Assembly (NCBI GenBank): GCA_964030475.1 | Contig: CAXIPT010000044.1 | Span: forward strand, 78,262-142,261 | Reading direction: 5' to 3' | DNA from: Tethya wilhelma | Taxonomy: Eukaryota > Porifera > Demospongiae > Tethyida > Tethyidae | Length of the DNA stretch: 64,000 nt | Shown: one piece after another, positions 22,391 to 33,612 of the stretch | Numbering within the stretch: the stretch's first letter is position 1 | Layout of the letters: each line of letters opens with the position of its first letter | Translations under genes and position numbers: made by a program | The notes under the pieces: model-generated | Databases searched by the model: none | What the model saw: only the letters and a program-made list of their open reading frames with translations | Told to the model about the DNA's origin: nothing

Positions 22391-22505
22391 TTAGCTCCAG
22401 GTTCAGACCCTCCTGTGGACCATGATCTCACTATTGCTGAGAAGACAGAGACGTCTGGGAGATCGAAGAAAGTCACTGCTAGAAAAACCCAAGAGATAGC
22501 AAGCT
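22391..22505 (+). pseudogene. Duplicated exon fragment (copy 1)
   Basis: After an acceptor-like TTGTTTTAG there is an exon-sized segment beginning CTCCAGGTTCAGACC and ending AGAGATAGCAAGC. A near-identical segment follows the HPE tail at 25331-25434, where it reads APGSDLTEDHDLTVAEKTEM and ends at a GTATGC donor. The present copy has small differences. The family is unknown. Confidence 0.45.
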
Positions 22506-22537
22506 AGTTTATTATTTGTGTACATGTACACACTCAT

Positions 22538-24448
22538 ATTCCCAGTCTGGTAGTACTGAGTACACAGGAATGGCATGGATGGCCCATTAGCGCAATACAA
22601 ATATTCACGCGAATAAAACTGAGCGCTTAGCACTAAAAGGCTTCTAAAGCTACTCTTTAGCTCTTTCTCTTTCTAATGAGCCCAAAAACATGGCCTGAAA
22701 CCATTGCTAAAGTAACAAACACAAACATGCCAAACCTCCAATTTTCTCCATCTTCTTTTATTCTTCTTCTTCAACTTCTCAGAGACTATTCACTTTCAGA
22801 AGCTTATTCTTAAATGAATGAACTTGGTTTCTTCCGGGACAGTCACTTTTGCCATGGGTTTTTAGCGCCTCTCATTGAGTAGCTTGATACAAGGTGAAAA
22901 GCGCCTCCTCCGTATGGCTGCCATTAATTTCTACACTCATGCATAATTCATAAGCTTCTAGAAAATTCGAATTGACGACCCTTTCCACACACAAAAGTGT
23001 GCGTTATTTGGAATTAAATGCACTGAAGTTGCCGGGAACTATTTTGTGATACCTGGTTGCTCTTCTTGAATCAGGACTTTGATTATCATAACATATGTGA
23101 CAAAATTTGTGAAAACCGACCAGGTAGTACCTTCCGCGAATTTTGAGTTAGCAATTACAAAGTAATCTACGTCATTGCAGCTAGCTATATTCCAATTTTG
23201 AAGCGGTTAGGCGCTATAGTTTTGGAGATATGAGCTCAAATATACCAACCGTTCATTCCAATTTTACTCGCTAAAAACGTAAGCGAATACGTTGCTAAGT
23301 GCAAGTACACAAACTCTCTATACTTTCCGTGTTACAAACAATTTATTTTTGTGGTACAATTTTCATGTAGTATTAGAATATGCATGAAGTAAGTCGAGCA
23401 CTAGTTAGAACTTACTTTTGGAGCTTTTTTAAAGACACAGAAGACCAGAGAGCCTTCCAGGAGGACTCACCAACAAGGTAAGTAAGTCTACTAAGTAGCG
23501 GGTGGGCTGTAACTAGGCTAAATGGTGCAGAAATATGTCCCAAATAGTAAATGCATGTATCTATACGTATTCTAACTGTAGAAAATAGTTTAGCTAATAC
23601 TTACTACCCATTGAATCATAAGCGCTTAGCTTCTATCTCCCACAAATTTCATTGTAAACTTATAATACACAATGCACATAACATTCATTCATTATTATGC
23701 AGATAAACAGCTCCTGGCATAGCCCAGCAATTCTGCAACACTGTAGGCCGTCTTCTGATGATCTTTAAGAAATTTCTTTCTGCTAGAAGTTTTTAGTTTC
23801 AGTTTCTTGTTTGAAATTAAATATGCATTATTATGAGATGCACAAGCAGCAGCTGCTTTATCAAAATTATTAATCAATGAACATAGCAACATAATCCGTG
23901 TACTAATGGGAGAGAAGCTAGCCATGGCTGACATAGCTGCATTCAAATGCTCATATCTCAGCAATTGAAGCAGCCCTGCCCGTAAAATCTCGTCTGCAGC
24001 TTGCCAAGGTATGTTTCTCCCCTCTCGTGCAAAAAAATCAATTTCGCACGCACATCGCGTATCACACTAAAACCGCCGATTACTACAAAGTTTGGTACTA
24101 CCTGGTCGGTTTTCCAAAATTCAGTCACATATAGAAGGCAAGTAAATCTTATGATACAGCTCCTGCCTCCAAATGACTGAGATGTGTGTTTCATCAAGCA
24201 GGCTACACGACTTGCCAGTCCGCCGCTGGCTCAGTGAGTCTGGCTTGCCAGACTACTAACTACATACACCAATACAAATGTAATTTGTAGAAAAAAGAGA
24301 ACATACAAGTAAAAAAAACATTGGAAATGTAATGAGACACAGGAATGGCTAAATCGTAAAAAGAACGCAAACAAGATGGAATGGCTGTTAGAGTGTGTAA
24401 GGAATTCTTCCTGTGGGCAAAATGAGAGACTCAATAAGGAGATTGTTA
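22538..24448 (+). mobile_element. HPE with nested MITE-2
   Basis: It begins with the hairpin CCCAGTCTGGTAGTACTGAG at 22541 and continues through the normal HPE body. It is interrupted by MITE-2 at 23096-24129 (flanks 'aacata' / 'tatagaa', TA duplication, empty site known from other HPE copies). It then proceeds into the tail palindrome and stops at the n at 24449. Confidence 0.8.
23096..24129. mobile_element. MITE-2, copy nested in HPE
   Basis: 1034 bases from TGTGACAAAATTTG to CAGTCACA. It sits at 'CATA^TAGAAAGGC' of the HPE body, giving a TA duplication. It contains the same interior landmarks as the other copies, including 'ATGGCTGACATAGCTGC' and the 'AAACCGCCGATTACTAC' block. Confidence 0.82.
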
Positions 24449-24449
24449 N

Positions 24450-24587
24450 TTAAAACTGCGAAAATTTAACTTCCGCATTTAATTTATACGAGCGCGCGCC
24501 GCGTATATGAAATTTAAAACTACGAAAAATTCTTCTGGCGCGTTTATACGAAATTTTGCACCAACGAAAATTTCCTGCTATATGGTA
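24450..24587. mobile_element. Pogo-family MITE end nested in MITE-2
   Basis: The right part (CGAAATTTTGCACC... GAAAATTTCCTGCTATATGG followed by TA) matches the right terminal repeat of the pogo-type element at 56788-59914. It is inserted at the TATAATGAG site of MITE-2; the neighbouring copy at about 23830 lacks it. The left end is lost at the n at 24449. Confidence 0.65.
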
Positions 24588-25311
24588 TTATAATGAGATG
24601 CACAAGCAGCAGCTGCATCGTGTACTTTATCAGAATTATTAATCAATGAACGTAGCAACATAATCCGTGTACTAACGGGAGAGAAGCTAGCCATGGGCCA
24701 TGGCTGACATAGCTGCATTCAAACGCTCATATCTCAGCAATTAAAGCAGCCCCGCCCGTAAAATCTCGTCTGCAGCTTGCCAAAGTATGCTCCTCCCCTC
24801 TCGTGCAAAAAAATTAATTTCGCACGCACATCGCGTATCACACTAAAACCGCCGATTACTACAAAGTTTGGTACTACCTTGTCAGTTTTCCAAAATTTCG
24901 TCACATATAGAAGGCAAGTAAATCCTATGATACAGCTCCTGCCTCCAAATGACTGAGATGTGTTTCATCAAGCAGGCTACACGACTTGCCAGTCCGCCGC
25001 TGGCTCAGTGAGTCTGGCTTGCCAGACTACTAACTACATACACTAATACAAATGTAATTTGTAGAAAAAAGAGAACATACAAGTAAAAAAAAACATTGGA
25101 AATGTAATGAGACACGGGAATGGCTAAATCGTAAAAAGAACGCAAACAAGATGGAATGGCTGTTTGAATGTGTAAGGAATTCTCCCTGTGGGCAAAATGA
25201 GAGACTCAATAAGGAGATTGTTAAATGCAGCCTAAACAGGAAGAATTCTGCACACACTCTATCAGCCATTCCTGTGTCTCTCATTACATTCCCATGTTTT
25301 TTTTTACTTGT
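24588..25311 (+). mobile_element. Second copy of MITE-2 end plus HPE tail
   Basis: Bases 24588-24905 repeat the right third of MITE-2. Bases 24906-25311 repeat the following HPE body and finish the tail palindrome (right edge ACTTGT at 25306). The block is almost the same as 23828-24448 on the other side of the n, so the two may be alleles placed in tandem. Confidence 0.75.
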
Positions 25312-25330
25312 ATCTATTGTTTTAGCTCCA

Positions 25331-25434
25331 GGTTCAGACCTTACTGAGGACCACGATCTCACTGTTGCTGAGAAAACAGAGATGTCTGGGAGATCAAAGA
25401 GATCACTGCTAGAAAGAGCTGAAGAGATGGTATG
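25331..25434 (+). pseudogene. Duplicated exon fragment (copy 2)
   Basis: A short exon between TTGTTTTAG and a GTATGC donor, reading APGSDLTEDHDLTVAEKTEM followed by SGRSKRSLLERAEEM. It is nearly the same as 22391-22505 on the other side of the HPE. Function unknown; the acidic-to-basic pattern resembles linker regions of transposon proteins. Confidence 0.45.
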
Positions 25435-25792
25435 CTAGTTTATATTTATGTACACATACACAAGTAAAATGTTGATCATACTGTTGCTCCATAATGAGTC
25501 CAGAGAGGTCTAACAGATTGAGGCTCAGATCAAGGAAGGTCATAGTCAGACCGCAGTAGGGCAAACAGGAATATCATTAGGTATTGATAATCATACCTAG
25601 TTCTATTGAAAACCCTTGATTAGCTCTCTCTCTCTCTCTCTCTCTCTCTTTCTGTTTCTCTTTTACTCTGCAGAACATTTTAGAAAACTTTATTCATAAT
25701 TGGAACAGTTTGCAGTATGATTTTTATTAGAATATCGTTTTTGGACAGGACTTTGGTAGGTTGCAGAAACTGTCAGTTTCTAGGGCCTTGTA
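25435..25792. repeat. Spacer with (CT)n
   Basis: No gene is seen. A CT tract lies at about 25627-25649. The right edge abuts the left end of a SANT/HIRAN element. Confidence 0.55.
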
Positions 25793-25827
25793 CCAGAGGA
25801 GGTGCGACAACCGTACCTCGTACTTTA

Positions 25828-27670
25828 ATGAGTAAGCAAAAAGTGATGGATTCACCTGACACTCCAGGACAGCCTTCTAAATGGCTAAGGACACGTTCAT
25901 CTTTTCCTTCTCCTCAATCCTGAGATCGATTAGCCCCAGGTCTCCTATGTATGCCCTGACCAATACTAGTACTAGTACTTCTTGGCAACATACATATCAT
26001 TCAAGGAGGAGCCTGTCTCTTGTATTCCTCCACCTGATTCAGTTGGTGCTTTTTGTATTCCTCAACCTGGTTCAACTGTTTCTCTCAAGGTTAGATTTTG
26101 GCATAAGTACACTGACATAAAATTAACTGTGTGAGTCCTGTTCTTATTCCCGACATTATTTATATTTTCATACTAATAATTTACTTAATAGTCTTGGACT
26201 GATAAAGAGTTAAAGGTTCTCATAGAGTACATGTGTATGACAGGACATACAAACAAGTGGCCAGCTCTCGGGAACAAACATGAGTTTTGGACTGATGTGT
26301 CTAATTTTCTTGCCAGGTTTTTCAAGGAAAATGTTCGTACATGTAAGTATACTATAATGTACTATATGCATGTAGCAGAGCATTGTCACAGTGATAAGGT
26401 ATTTGTTTTTTTTTGTAACTCGAGGTTGTCGAAACAAAATTCAACGGTATCTACAGAAGAATTTTGCAAGGCCACTGGATGCACATGCCCATTTTTCCAA
26501 TATCTCTTTGCCACAACGAGCCAATCTGCAGCCTTTGGATGACACACAATGTCATGGTGTTGAAGAATCACTTTCAGTGTATCATGGTGTAATTTGTGAT
26601 CTTGGGAAAGAGGAGCAATTGCAGCTGATATCACAACTGTTCTCTGAAGTATGTTTTGCATCAGGGTTAATGGTACCAAACGATTTTTTGTTGTTGACTG
26701 AGAGAGCAATGCGTGCATTGAAAGATGGACGAAGATCAAATGTGCTGTACAACCTAACTAAAGCAATCGGTACCAAACGTTTTGATGGAAGCGATTCTCT
26801 TTTACCTGTAAGCAGGATGCCAATGGGATTGTTGGAATTCTGTGGAAGCTTCTTCACATCTTCAAAATTGCAACAGGTATAGTGCATCTGATACTGATCG
26901 GACAATGTCTTATTTTTTTATTGTTCATATTTATAGACCAAATGCCCTGATAATTATGGACAATGGTTGCTCTCAATGTTCACTTTGTTTGGAACCAAGT
27001 GGGTCAAGATGCATTGTGGGCCAATGTGGAGATATACATCACCAACATTAAATGACACATCTTCAATCAAAGATTTACAATACCATAATCCCACATGTAC
27101 CATTGTGTGTTACAGTACGTGTACTGTTTAAATTATAGGTGAATGTATGACTGTATAATAATTTTAGGTTGTCATGCTTAAAGCTGCTGCAAGGAAGAAT
27201 CCGGGAGCCCGTTGGTGGATTAAGGGAGATGGTTGCGACTTGACAGATGGTTTGAAAGAGTCAGTACGCCTTCAGTGGTCTGGAGATGTAGATCTTGATA
27301 CAGGTGAGTATGATGCTTACAAAGAAACCCTGGATTTTGTGAACAACCTCTCGCTTACAACTTCTAACCTGGAAAAGTGTGTGCAACTACTGATGGATGA
27401 TAAAGAGTTCATCATCAAAAGTAGGTTTTGTCAGTTTGAATGCTGCAACTATTTATAGCATTTTTGACATCGTTTTATGTCTGTACTGTTTTTAGCTCTG
27501 AAAGAAACTCAGCATACATTTGCCAATAAAGCTAACAAGGGAGTAGATCAATCGAATACCTTGGTTGGAAAATCGAAGAACTTGAAAGATTATTGAACAT
27601 CAACCAACAACTCATAACTGATGTGAACCAGTTCATTGACCAGCCAGAGAACCGATTATCAGAAGTCAAT
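25828..27670 (+). pseudogene. SANT/HIRAN element gene 1, N-terminal half (copy A)
   Basis: Exons: 25828-26128, 26192-26342, about 26424-26876, 26938-27110, 27169-27420 and 27496-27670. Exon 2 (SWTDKELKVLIEYM..GHTNKW) resembles a SANT/Myb-type DNA-binding helix set. Exon 3 has 'LGKEEQLQLISQLFSEVCF'. Exon 5 has 'GARWWIKGDGCDLTDGL' and a GDVDL motif. Decay: a 10-base deletion after 'SFPSPQ' in exon 1 (intact in the 62 kb copy), loss of the TAG acceptor before exon 3, and a 12-base in-frame deletion in exon 5 relative to the 29.2 kb copy. The C-terminal half is supplied by 4446-6573. Confidence 0.68.
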
Positions 27671-27689
27671 CACTTTTACTAAACTTACT

Positions 27690-28048
27690 GGTACAAAGCA
27701 GTGACACTTGAGAATTATACAACATGGTGTATGCAGAGTTGCATGGGCTTCACTTCTAAAAGATCCATCGTATATGTACACTTTTTGGTCAGAATCTTCA
27801 ATTTGAATAGTTACCTATCTTATTGGTACATGAATCACTGAAAAACTTGGAATTCTATAATGAAACTCAGTTTTCACCGACAATATAGATAGTTTTATTC
27901 CATCACTAATCACAAGGACAGGTACTGCAGGTGTACTAGCATCCCCAGCGAGACTAGCCATCTTTCTCTGTCTTACTTGCGCTCTGCTCTCTCTGGCTCT
28001 ACCACTTGGATAGTTGGTGTCACATGCTAGGAATGTGGTAATTGGCAA
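27690..28048 (-). pseudogene. SANT/HIRAN element gene 2, first exons (copy A)
   Basis: The minus strand reads MPITTFLACDTNYPSGRARE, then 'MASLAGDASTPAVPVLVIS', then 'TEFHYRIPSFSVIHVP' to a TAG. Past that, the second-exon sequence (IEDSDRKVYIYDGSF) runs to the deletion junction. The same first exon occurs at 13754 and 29676-29909. Because a TAG sits between the blocks in several copies, a small intron or a second start is likely; the exact boundary is not clear. Confidence 0.6.
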
Positions 28049-28103
28049 TTAGTAAAAATGCTAACTCAGCAATGAGGTACAGTTGTCGCACCTCCTCTGC
28101 CTG

Positions 28104-28251
28104 TAGTGCCTCGGGTGTCCATGGTGTTCTCTGGTGTCTATGGTATCCTCTGGTATCTATGGTGTCCTGTAGTACCTCTGGTGTCCATATGGTGTCCTCT
28201 GGTCATGGTCTATGGTGTCCTGTAGTGCCTCCGGTGTCCCGGGCCTCTAGT
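28104..28251. repeat. 28-bp minisatellite, right end of copy A
   Basis: Degenerate units with the shared words GGTGTC, 'CTGTAGTGCCTC' and ATGGTGTCC. Reverse-complemented, the order of variants matches 61790-61945 essentially base for base. It ends at the n at 28252. Confidence 0.8.
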
Positions 28252-28252
28252 N

Positions 28253-28830
28253 TTCTCATTTTTCCATATTTCTACAAATTACATTTGAGTTGGTGTGTGT
28301 AGCTAGCTACTGAGCTAGTAGTCTGGCAAGCCAGACTCACTGAGCCAGGGGCGGGCTGCTGAGCTGGTACTTGAAGTCACAAGTTGTGTAGCCTGCTTGA
28401 TACTGAAGTGAAACACACATCTCAGTCATTTGGAGGCAGGAGCTGTATCATAAGATTTACTTGTCTTTCTATATGTTATGATAATCAAAGTCCTGATTCA
28501 TCTCTTAAGAAGAGCAACCAGGTATAACAAAATAGTGACTTTCGTGCATTTAATTCCAAATAACGCACACTTTTGTGCGTGGAAAGGGTCGTCAATTTGA
28601 ATTTTCTAGAAACTAATAAATTATGCATGAGTGTAGAAATTAATGGCTGCCATATGGAGGAGGCGCTTTTCGCCTTATATCTAGCTACTCAATGAGAGGC
28701 GCTAAAAACCAATGGCAAAAGCGACGTGTTAAGCGCTCAGTTTTTGCAGAGTTATTCGCGTGAATATTTGTATTGCGCTAATGGGCCATCCGTGCCATTC
28801 CTGTGTATCCAGTACTACCGTACTGGGAAT
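28253..28830 (-). mobile_element. HPE, reverse copy starting at an assembly join
   Basis: It begins immediately after the n at 28252 inside the HPE body (TTCTCATTTTTCCATA) and runs through the usual blocks to the hairpin at about 28808-28827. The tail palindrome is missing. A short deletion removes the part around 28725, where GACGTG joins TTAAGCGCTCAG. Confidence 0.78.
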
Positions 28831-28967
28831 ACTGCATATTGCATTGGCAAATAGCGGTGTATCTTTAGGTGCAGAAGTTCAGGTATTTAAACTATATCTA
28901 GGGGATTGGTTCATTGTATTAGTACTGTATACATACTCATCAGGTATAGAGTAAATACGTAACAAAA

Positions 28968-29960
28968 GTATACCATAATCCCACATGTACCATTGTGTGT
29001 TACAGTACATGTACTGTTTAAATTATAGGTGAATGTATGACTGTATAATAATTATAGGTTGTCATGCTTGAAGCTGCTGCAAGGAAGAATCCGGGAGCCC
29101 GTTGGTGAATTAAGGGAGATGGTTGCGACTTGACAGATGGTTTGAAAGAGTCAGTACACCTTCAGTGTTCTGGAGATGTAGATCTTGATACAGGTGATTT
29201 ACAAAAGGAGTATGATGCTTACAAAGAAACCCTGGAATTTGTGAACAACCTCTCGCTTACAACTTCTAACCTGGAAAAGTGTGTGCAACTACTAATGGAT
29301 GATAAAGAGTTCATCATCAAAAGTTGGTTTTGTCAGTTTGAATGCTGCAACTATTTATAGCATATTTGACATCGTTTTATGTCTGTACTGTTTTTAGCTC
29401 TGAAAGAAACTCAGCATACATTTGCCAATAAAGCTAACAAGGGAGAAGATCAATCGAATACTATGTTCAACCTTGGTTGGAAAATCGAAGAACTTGAAAG
29501 ATTATTGAACATCAACCAACAACNTCACACACACACTTCACTGTCAGCAAAAACTGTTTATTCTAATAAAGCGAAGTGTAGAACTTACTAAAGAACGACC
29601 AATACCAATAATTCAAACATCAACACCATCGTAAATGTACACTTTTCGGTCAGAATCTTCAATTTGAATAGTTATCTATTGTATTGGTACATGAATCACT
29701 GAAAAACTTGGAATTCTATAATGAAACTCAGTTTTCACCGACAATATAGATAGTTTTATTCCATCACTAATCACAGGGACAGGTGCTGCAGGTGTACTAG
29801 CATCCCCAGCGAGACTAGCCATCTTTCTCTGTCTTACTTGCGCTCTGCTCTCTCTGGCTCTACCACGTGGATAGTTGGTGTCACATGCTAGGAATGTGGT
29901 AATTGGCAATTAGTAAAAATGCTAACTCAGCAATAAGGTACGGTTGTCGCACCTCCTCTG
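28968..29960. mobile_element. SANT/HIRAN element, copy C
   Basis: The left part (28968-29523) repeats gene 1 exons 5 and 6 on the plus strand. They include the 'DLQKEYDAYKETLEFVNN' stretch that copy A lacks and 'MFNLGWKIEELERLLNINQ'. After the n at 29524 and a CA/TT-rich join comes gene 2 exon 1 on the minus strand (29909-29676) and the element end (complement of AGAGGAGGTGCGACAAC, about 29940-29960). The lost region again spans the C-terminal halves of both genes. Confidence 0.7.
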
Positions 29961-30165
29961 CTACAGGACACCACAGGCACTACAGGATACCATACACACT
30001 AGAGGCACTACAGGACACCATGGACACCAAAGGCACTACATGACACTGCATGACACCATAGACACCACAGGCACTAAAAGACGCCATGGACACCACAGGC
30101 ACTACACGAAATCATACATGACAGCATAGACACCAGAGGCAGTAGAAGACACCATGGACACTTAA
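29961..30165. repeat. 28-bp minisatellite next to copy C
   Basis: Units carry ACACCA, 'GGCACTACAGGACACCAT' and related words. They run in the opposite orientation, relative to the element end, to the array at 28104-28251. The array is more degenerate, with units of 14 and 28 bases mixed. Confidence 0.75.
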
Positions 30166-30495
30166 TTTCCTAGCTTCCCCCCCCCCAGCAGCAACAAGGG
30201 AAACCAGGGGGCCCAATATTAACTCATTGATATACGCCTACCCTTGGAGGATAGCCTGGGCGGTGCATGACTGGTGAAGCAGAATGCAGGGGCAAGTGCC
30301 ACGCCCCCAAATTGCTACTTGGGGGGTAAGCTGGGGGCAGAGCCACCAGATGGACAAATGTGTTACCCCCCAAGGGCAATATTAACTATGAGAAATATTA
30401 TGATATTTATCCACATAATTATGCTTAATAAAATAAAACAAAACAAAAACAATAATAAGCTCAGTTTAGGTAGAAATGAGTTACGTAATTAAAGG
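30166..30495. other. GC-rich leader/trailer of the Ngaro-type element
   Basis: This stretch is richer in G and C than its surroundings and contains C- and G-runs (CCCCCCCCC at 30180, 'TTGGGGGGTAAGC' at 30320). GGGCAATATTAAC and GGCCCAATATTAAC near-repeats occur about 150 bases apart. It probably contains the terminal repeat of the element to the right, but I could not define the split repeats. Confidence 0.4.
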
Positions 30496-31471
30496 CTAGG
30501 GGGTAGAAGACAGAATAGGTGAAATAGAAGCCAGTTCCTGTGGTAACATGCGGATGTAAGAGAGGTAAGCAGTACTCTTCCAGCGGCCTAGAGTTTGGAT
30601 TAGAGAGTCTTGTATGCTGGCTGCTGCGGCAGTTGTGGCTGCGCCAATCCTGAAGCTATGGCCAGAATAGGAAGAAGCATTCAGTGAAAGAAGATCACGG
30701 AATTTTCTTGTGAACTTGCTCTTGGTTAATGGAGAATTATCGTTGAAGTGAAAGAGAAGGCCATCAGCATTACCACGAGCAGATAGATAGTTTAGGAGAG
30801 CAGATATGAGGCAGATCTCATTATGCGTGCGGCCAATATGGACATTCATGCCCTGTTGGAAAGGATCAGTTTTGGAAGTTTTAATTGTAACCCTCAAAAT
30901 GGATGGATTTTCAATATTGTCAATGGCGACATCGAAAAAGTTTGAGTGAGCAGAGGGATCATAAGCGGATTGGTTCGGTATAGTAATTTCGCCAGATCAA
31001 AGAAACCCAAAGAAACCCAAAGTAATGACAGCCCAAAGCATGATATTGTCAAAATTAGTTGGGTCTCCTTGAAGGACTGCAAAAACTCGAGAAAGAATGT
31101 GAGGGGAAGCTGCTGCCAGTGGGTTGTTTAGACTGCTCAGATCTGATCCCTCTAAGGCAGTAATGAAGGTGTTGCATGCTGTGTGTTTCAGGATCTGGGT
31201 GAGAGTTTATAATATGGAAGTAGCGAATACCGGATAAATATGATTTGATAGTCTGATATTTAAGGTTGCTTTGTGCTAAGAAGCTGGAAAATTGGCATAA
31301 GATTGTCTCATCCGTTGGGTAAGGTGTGATGGAGGAATGGTGGCAGAAAGAAATGTAGCGGGTGTGGGCTGACTTATACCAAGCTATGGTGTTTTTGGAG
31401 AGTGCGGATTGCATATAGTGTTGAACAACCTGGTCCAGTTGGGAGAGGTCCAGTCCGGCTTGGTTGCGCAA
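30496..31471 (-). pseudogene. Tyrosine recombinase of a Ngaro/DIRS-type retrotransposon
   Basis: Minus-strand frames 31471-31055, 31082-30894 and 30897-30496 join into one tyrosine recombinase. The N-terminal arm-binding region has 'NTIAWYKSAHTRYISFCHH'. The catalytic part has 'HSFRIGAATTAAAA' (His and second Arg), 'TLGRWKSTAYLSYIR' (Trp and nucleophile Tyr) and 'LSARGNADGLLFHFNDNS'. In these elements the recombinase inserts a circular cDNA instead of an integrase. Two small frame breaks (about 31070 and 30895) separate the parts. Confidence 0.87.
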
Positions 31472-33238
31472 GTGAGGTCCACCAGCTCGTGGGGAATGGG
31501 TGTTGGGTGTGAAGATGTCTGCGGAAAATATTTAAAGAAACGGGTCAGGTTATTGCGAGATATAGCATCTGCTAATCTGTTAGCAGAGCCTGGGAGATGA
31601 GATGCAGTGAAGACAATATTGTATCGAGCAGCAATAAAGGCGAGGCAGCGGATAAGGGACATGGCATTGTGATCTTTGCTGATTCCACTATTTATGATGT
31701 GGACTACTGCATGATTATCACAGCGGCAGAGTACGACACTGTTTTCCCATGATGGGCCCCAAAGAGCTGCTGCAAAGATGATGGGTATTAGCTCCTTAGT
31801 TGTGATGAGCTGGTCGGGTGTGTTTGAGCACCATTGATACTGCAAACAGTGATGCTGCCAATAAGTGCCACAACCCCATGAGCTGGAAGCATCCGATGTG
31901 AGGATGAAGTCAGGGTTCGAGCACCTGCTGTGAAGCATCATTGAGAGGCCGTTCCAATTCTCGATTGAGTGGAACCACCAGAGGATATCGGATCGAGCTT
32001 CGACGTTTAGTCGGATAAAGGCTGAAGCAGGGCAGGAGTAGTTTGCTTTTAAAAGATCGATAAGACGGCGTAGGAAGGAACGGCCTGGCCGAATAATGAT
32101 GCTTGCGTCGTGAAGGAGACCAATGAGTGATTGGAGATCATGCTTAGTGCAGCATTTCCTTGATGCCCAAGCCTGTAGCATTGATTTTAATCATTGCAGC
32201 TTTGTTTTGGGTAATCTCAGCTCTAGTGTTTCCGTGTCCAGCTCTATACCGAGAAAAGTGAGGCAGGTAGATGGTCCTTCTTGCTTGTGTAATGCTAAGG
32301 CAAGTCCTAGTATGAAGCATGTGAGGATCAGGATTCTCAGATTGGAGGAGCATTCCTGATTGTGGGGTTTCCCAGCCGTAATGAAGTCATCGAGAAAGTG
32401 ATTGAGATATATATGTAACTCCACATTTCAAAGCAATCCTTTGGAGGGCATCAGCGATCGCATTAAACAATTTTGGGGTAGAACGCAGACCGAAAGGGAG
32501 AACTGTTTAAAAAAAAGTTTGCCTTGCCATACCATACCAAGAAGGTGTCTATCGTCAGGGTGGACAGGAATATTTCTGAAGGCGCTCTGAGTGGCAAGGA
32601 GGGTTCCTGTACCAGAGGATAGGACCTTTTCTACAATGTTGTCAACCCTGGTATAAGAGAGTGAGCATAGGGGTAGGGAGATACCATCGTTAACACTTTT
32701 GCCTTTGGGGTGGAAAAGATCGAGAATTAACCTCCATTTGTTAGCAGTGTTTCTTCGGAACAGCACCCAGACTGCTCACCTGTGCAAAGGGGTATGCCGC
32801 TGGGTCAAGTGGGCCAATATGGCGGCCGGCTGTAGCTTCTTTTGAGAGTGCTTGAGAGATCACTTCTGGGTGTTGAATGGCTGATGGATGGTTAGACTTG
32901 GCTGGTGTGCAGCTATGAGTTGAATGGGAGAAACCAATGCGGAAGCCATTTCGTAAACCGTCAAGTATGAAGGTAACGAAGGTTTGGTCAGGGTGAGTGC
33001 TGAGGTTGAGTTCCCATACATCTGGTAGCAATGGTGTAGTAATCCTGGTTAGAAAAGGAAGAAGGAGTGGTGGGGATGGGTTGGTGTGCTGGGAGAGGGA
33101 GGTGAGATCAGCAGTATAAATGTACTGACCAGAGCAAGAATGACCTGCATGGACAACAAGTGTTTGTAGGTGGGTGGCTCTCATGGGCGGGTCTTGTATT
33201 GTGGCATGGTTAGCCTGGAGGTAGTGGTTGGGTTGCAT
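31384..33238 (-). pseudogene. Ngaro/DIRS-type reverse transcriptase and RNase H
   Basis: The RT lies at about 33238-32191: 'KWRLILDLFHPKGKSVNDG', 'YTRVDNIVEKVL', then the catalytic box HFLDDFITAG near 32377-32400 with both Asp intact. RNase H lies at 32181-31480: 'LTSDASSSWGCGTYW', 'TTKELIPIIFAAALW', 'RCDNHAVVHIINSG' and SANRLADAISRN. The recombinase frame overlaps the RNase H frame at 31384-31471, in the usual order RT-RH-YR. Frame breaks at about 32750 and 32430/32190 suggest a recently inactivated copy. Confidence 0.87.
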
Positions 33239-33612
33239 GCAGTGGTGGGTAAACTCCCCATGTTGTTAAATTGAAGCAGCTGTCCATGCAGAGTAATTGA
33301 TATTAATTAGCAAAATCAACTGTTTGTGGCAGCAAATGAGCTGAAGCTAAAAAGCAGGGAGAGTGATTACAAGTACAATACAAATTATAGTAGAATGAAG
33401 TTAACAATCACATGTGCAGGCACATGGAGGAATTGTCACCTTATAGGTAAGTAAAATAAGATTATTGAATATATGGGATGAGAATCAGCAGTGTTTAAGA
33501 ACCAAATTAACAAAGTGTATGAATTAAAGATGAATCAGAAGCAGCAGTGGCATATAATTATAATATGAATAAGTGATCAAGCTATTGATGTCTAGAATAT
33601 ATACCAGTTTAG

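Larger units (their letters stand above)
25793..28103. mobile_element. SANT/HIRAN element, internally deleted copy A
   Basis: Both ends are present in inverted orientation: AGAGGAGGTGCGACAAC at the left (about 25794) and its complement at about 28084-28103. Inside, gene 1 (N-terminal half) runs on the plus strand and gene 2 exon 1 on the minus strand. The junction at about 27670-27690 jumps from gene 1 into the second exon of gene 2, so about 3 kb is missing. The missing middle is the part preserved at 4446-7435. A 28-bp minisatellite adjoins the right end. Confidence 0.72.

Noticed and set aside
22538..24448. HPE as a Helitron, because of the terminal hairpin
   Set aside because: There is no CTRR after the hairpin, no TC at the other end, no insertion between A and T that can be shown, and no Rep/helicase sequence in the window.
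28042..28302. Open frame rich in Val, Ser and Cys at 28 kb (and its relative at 61600-61968 on the minus strand)
   Set aside because: It is a reading of the 28-bp minisatellite. The unit length is not a multiple of three and the frame runs over the n.
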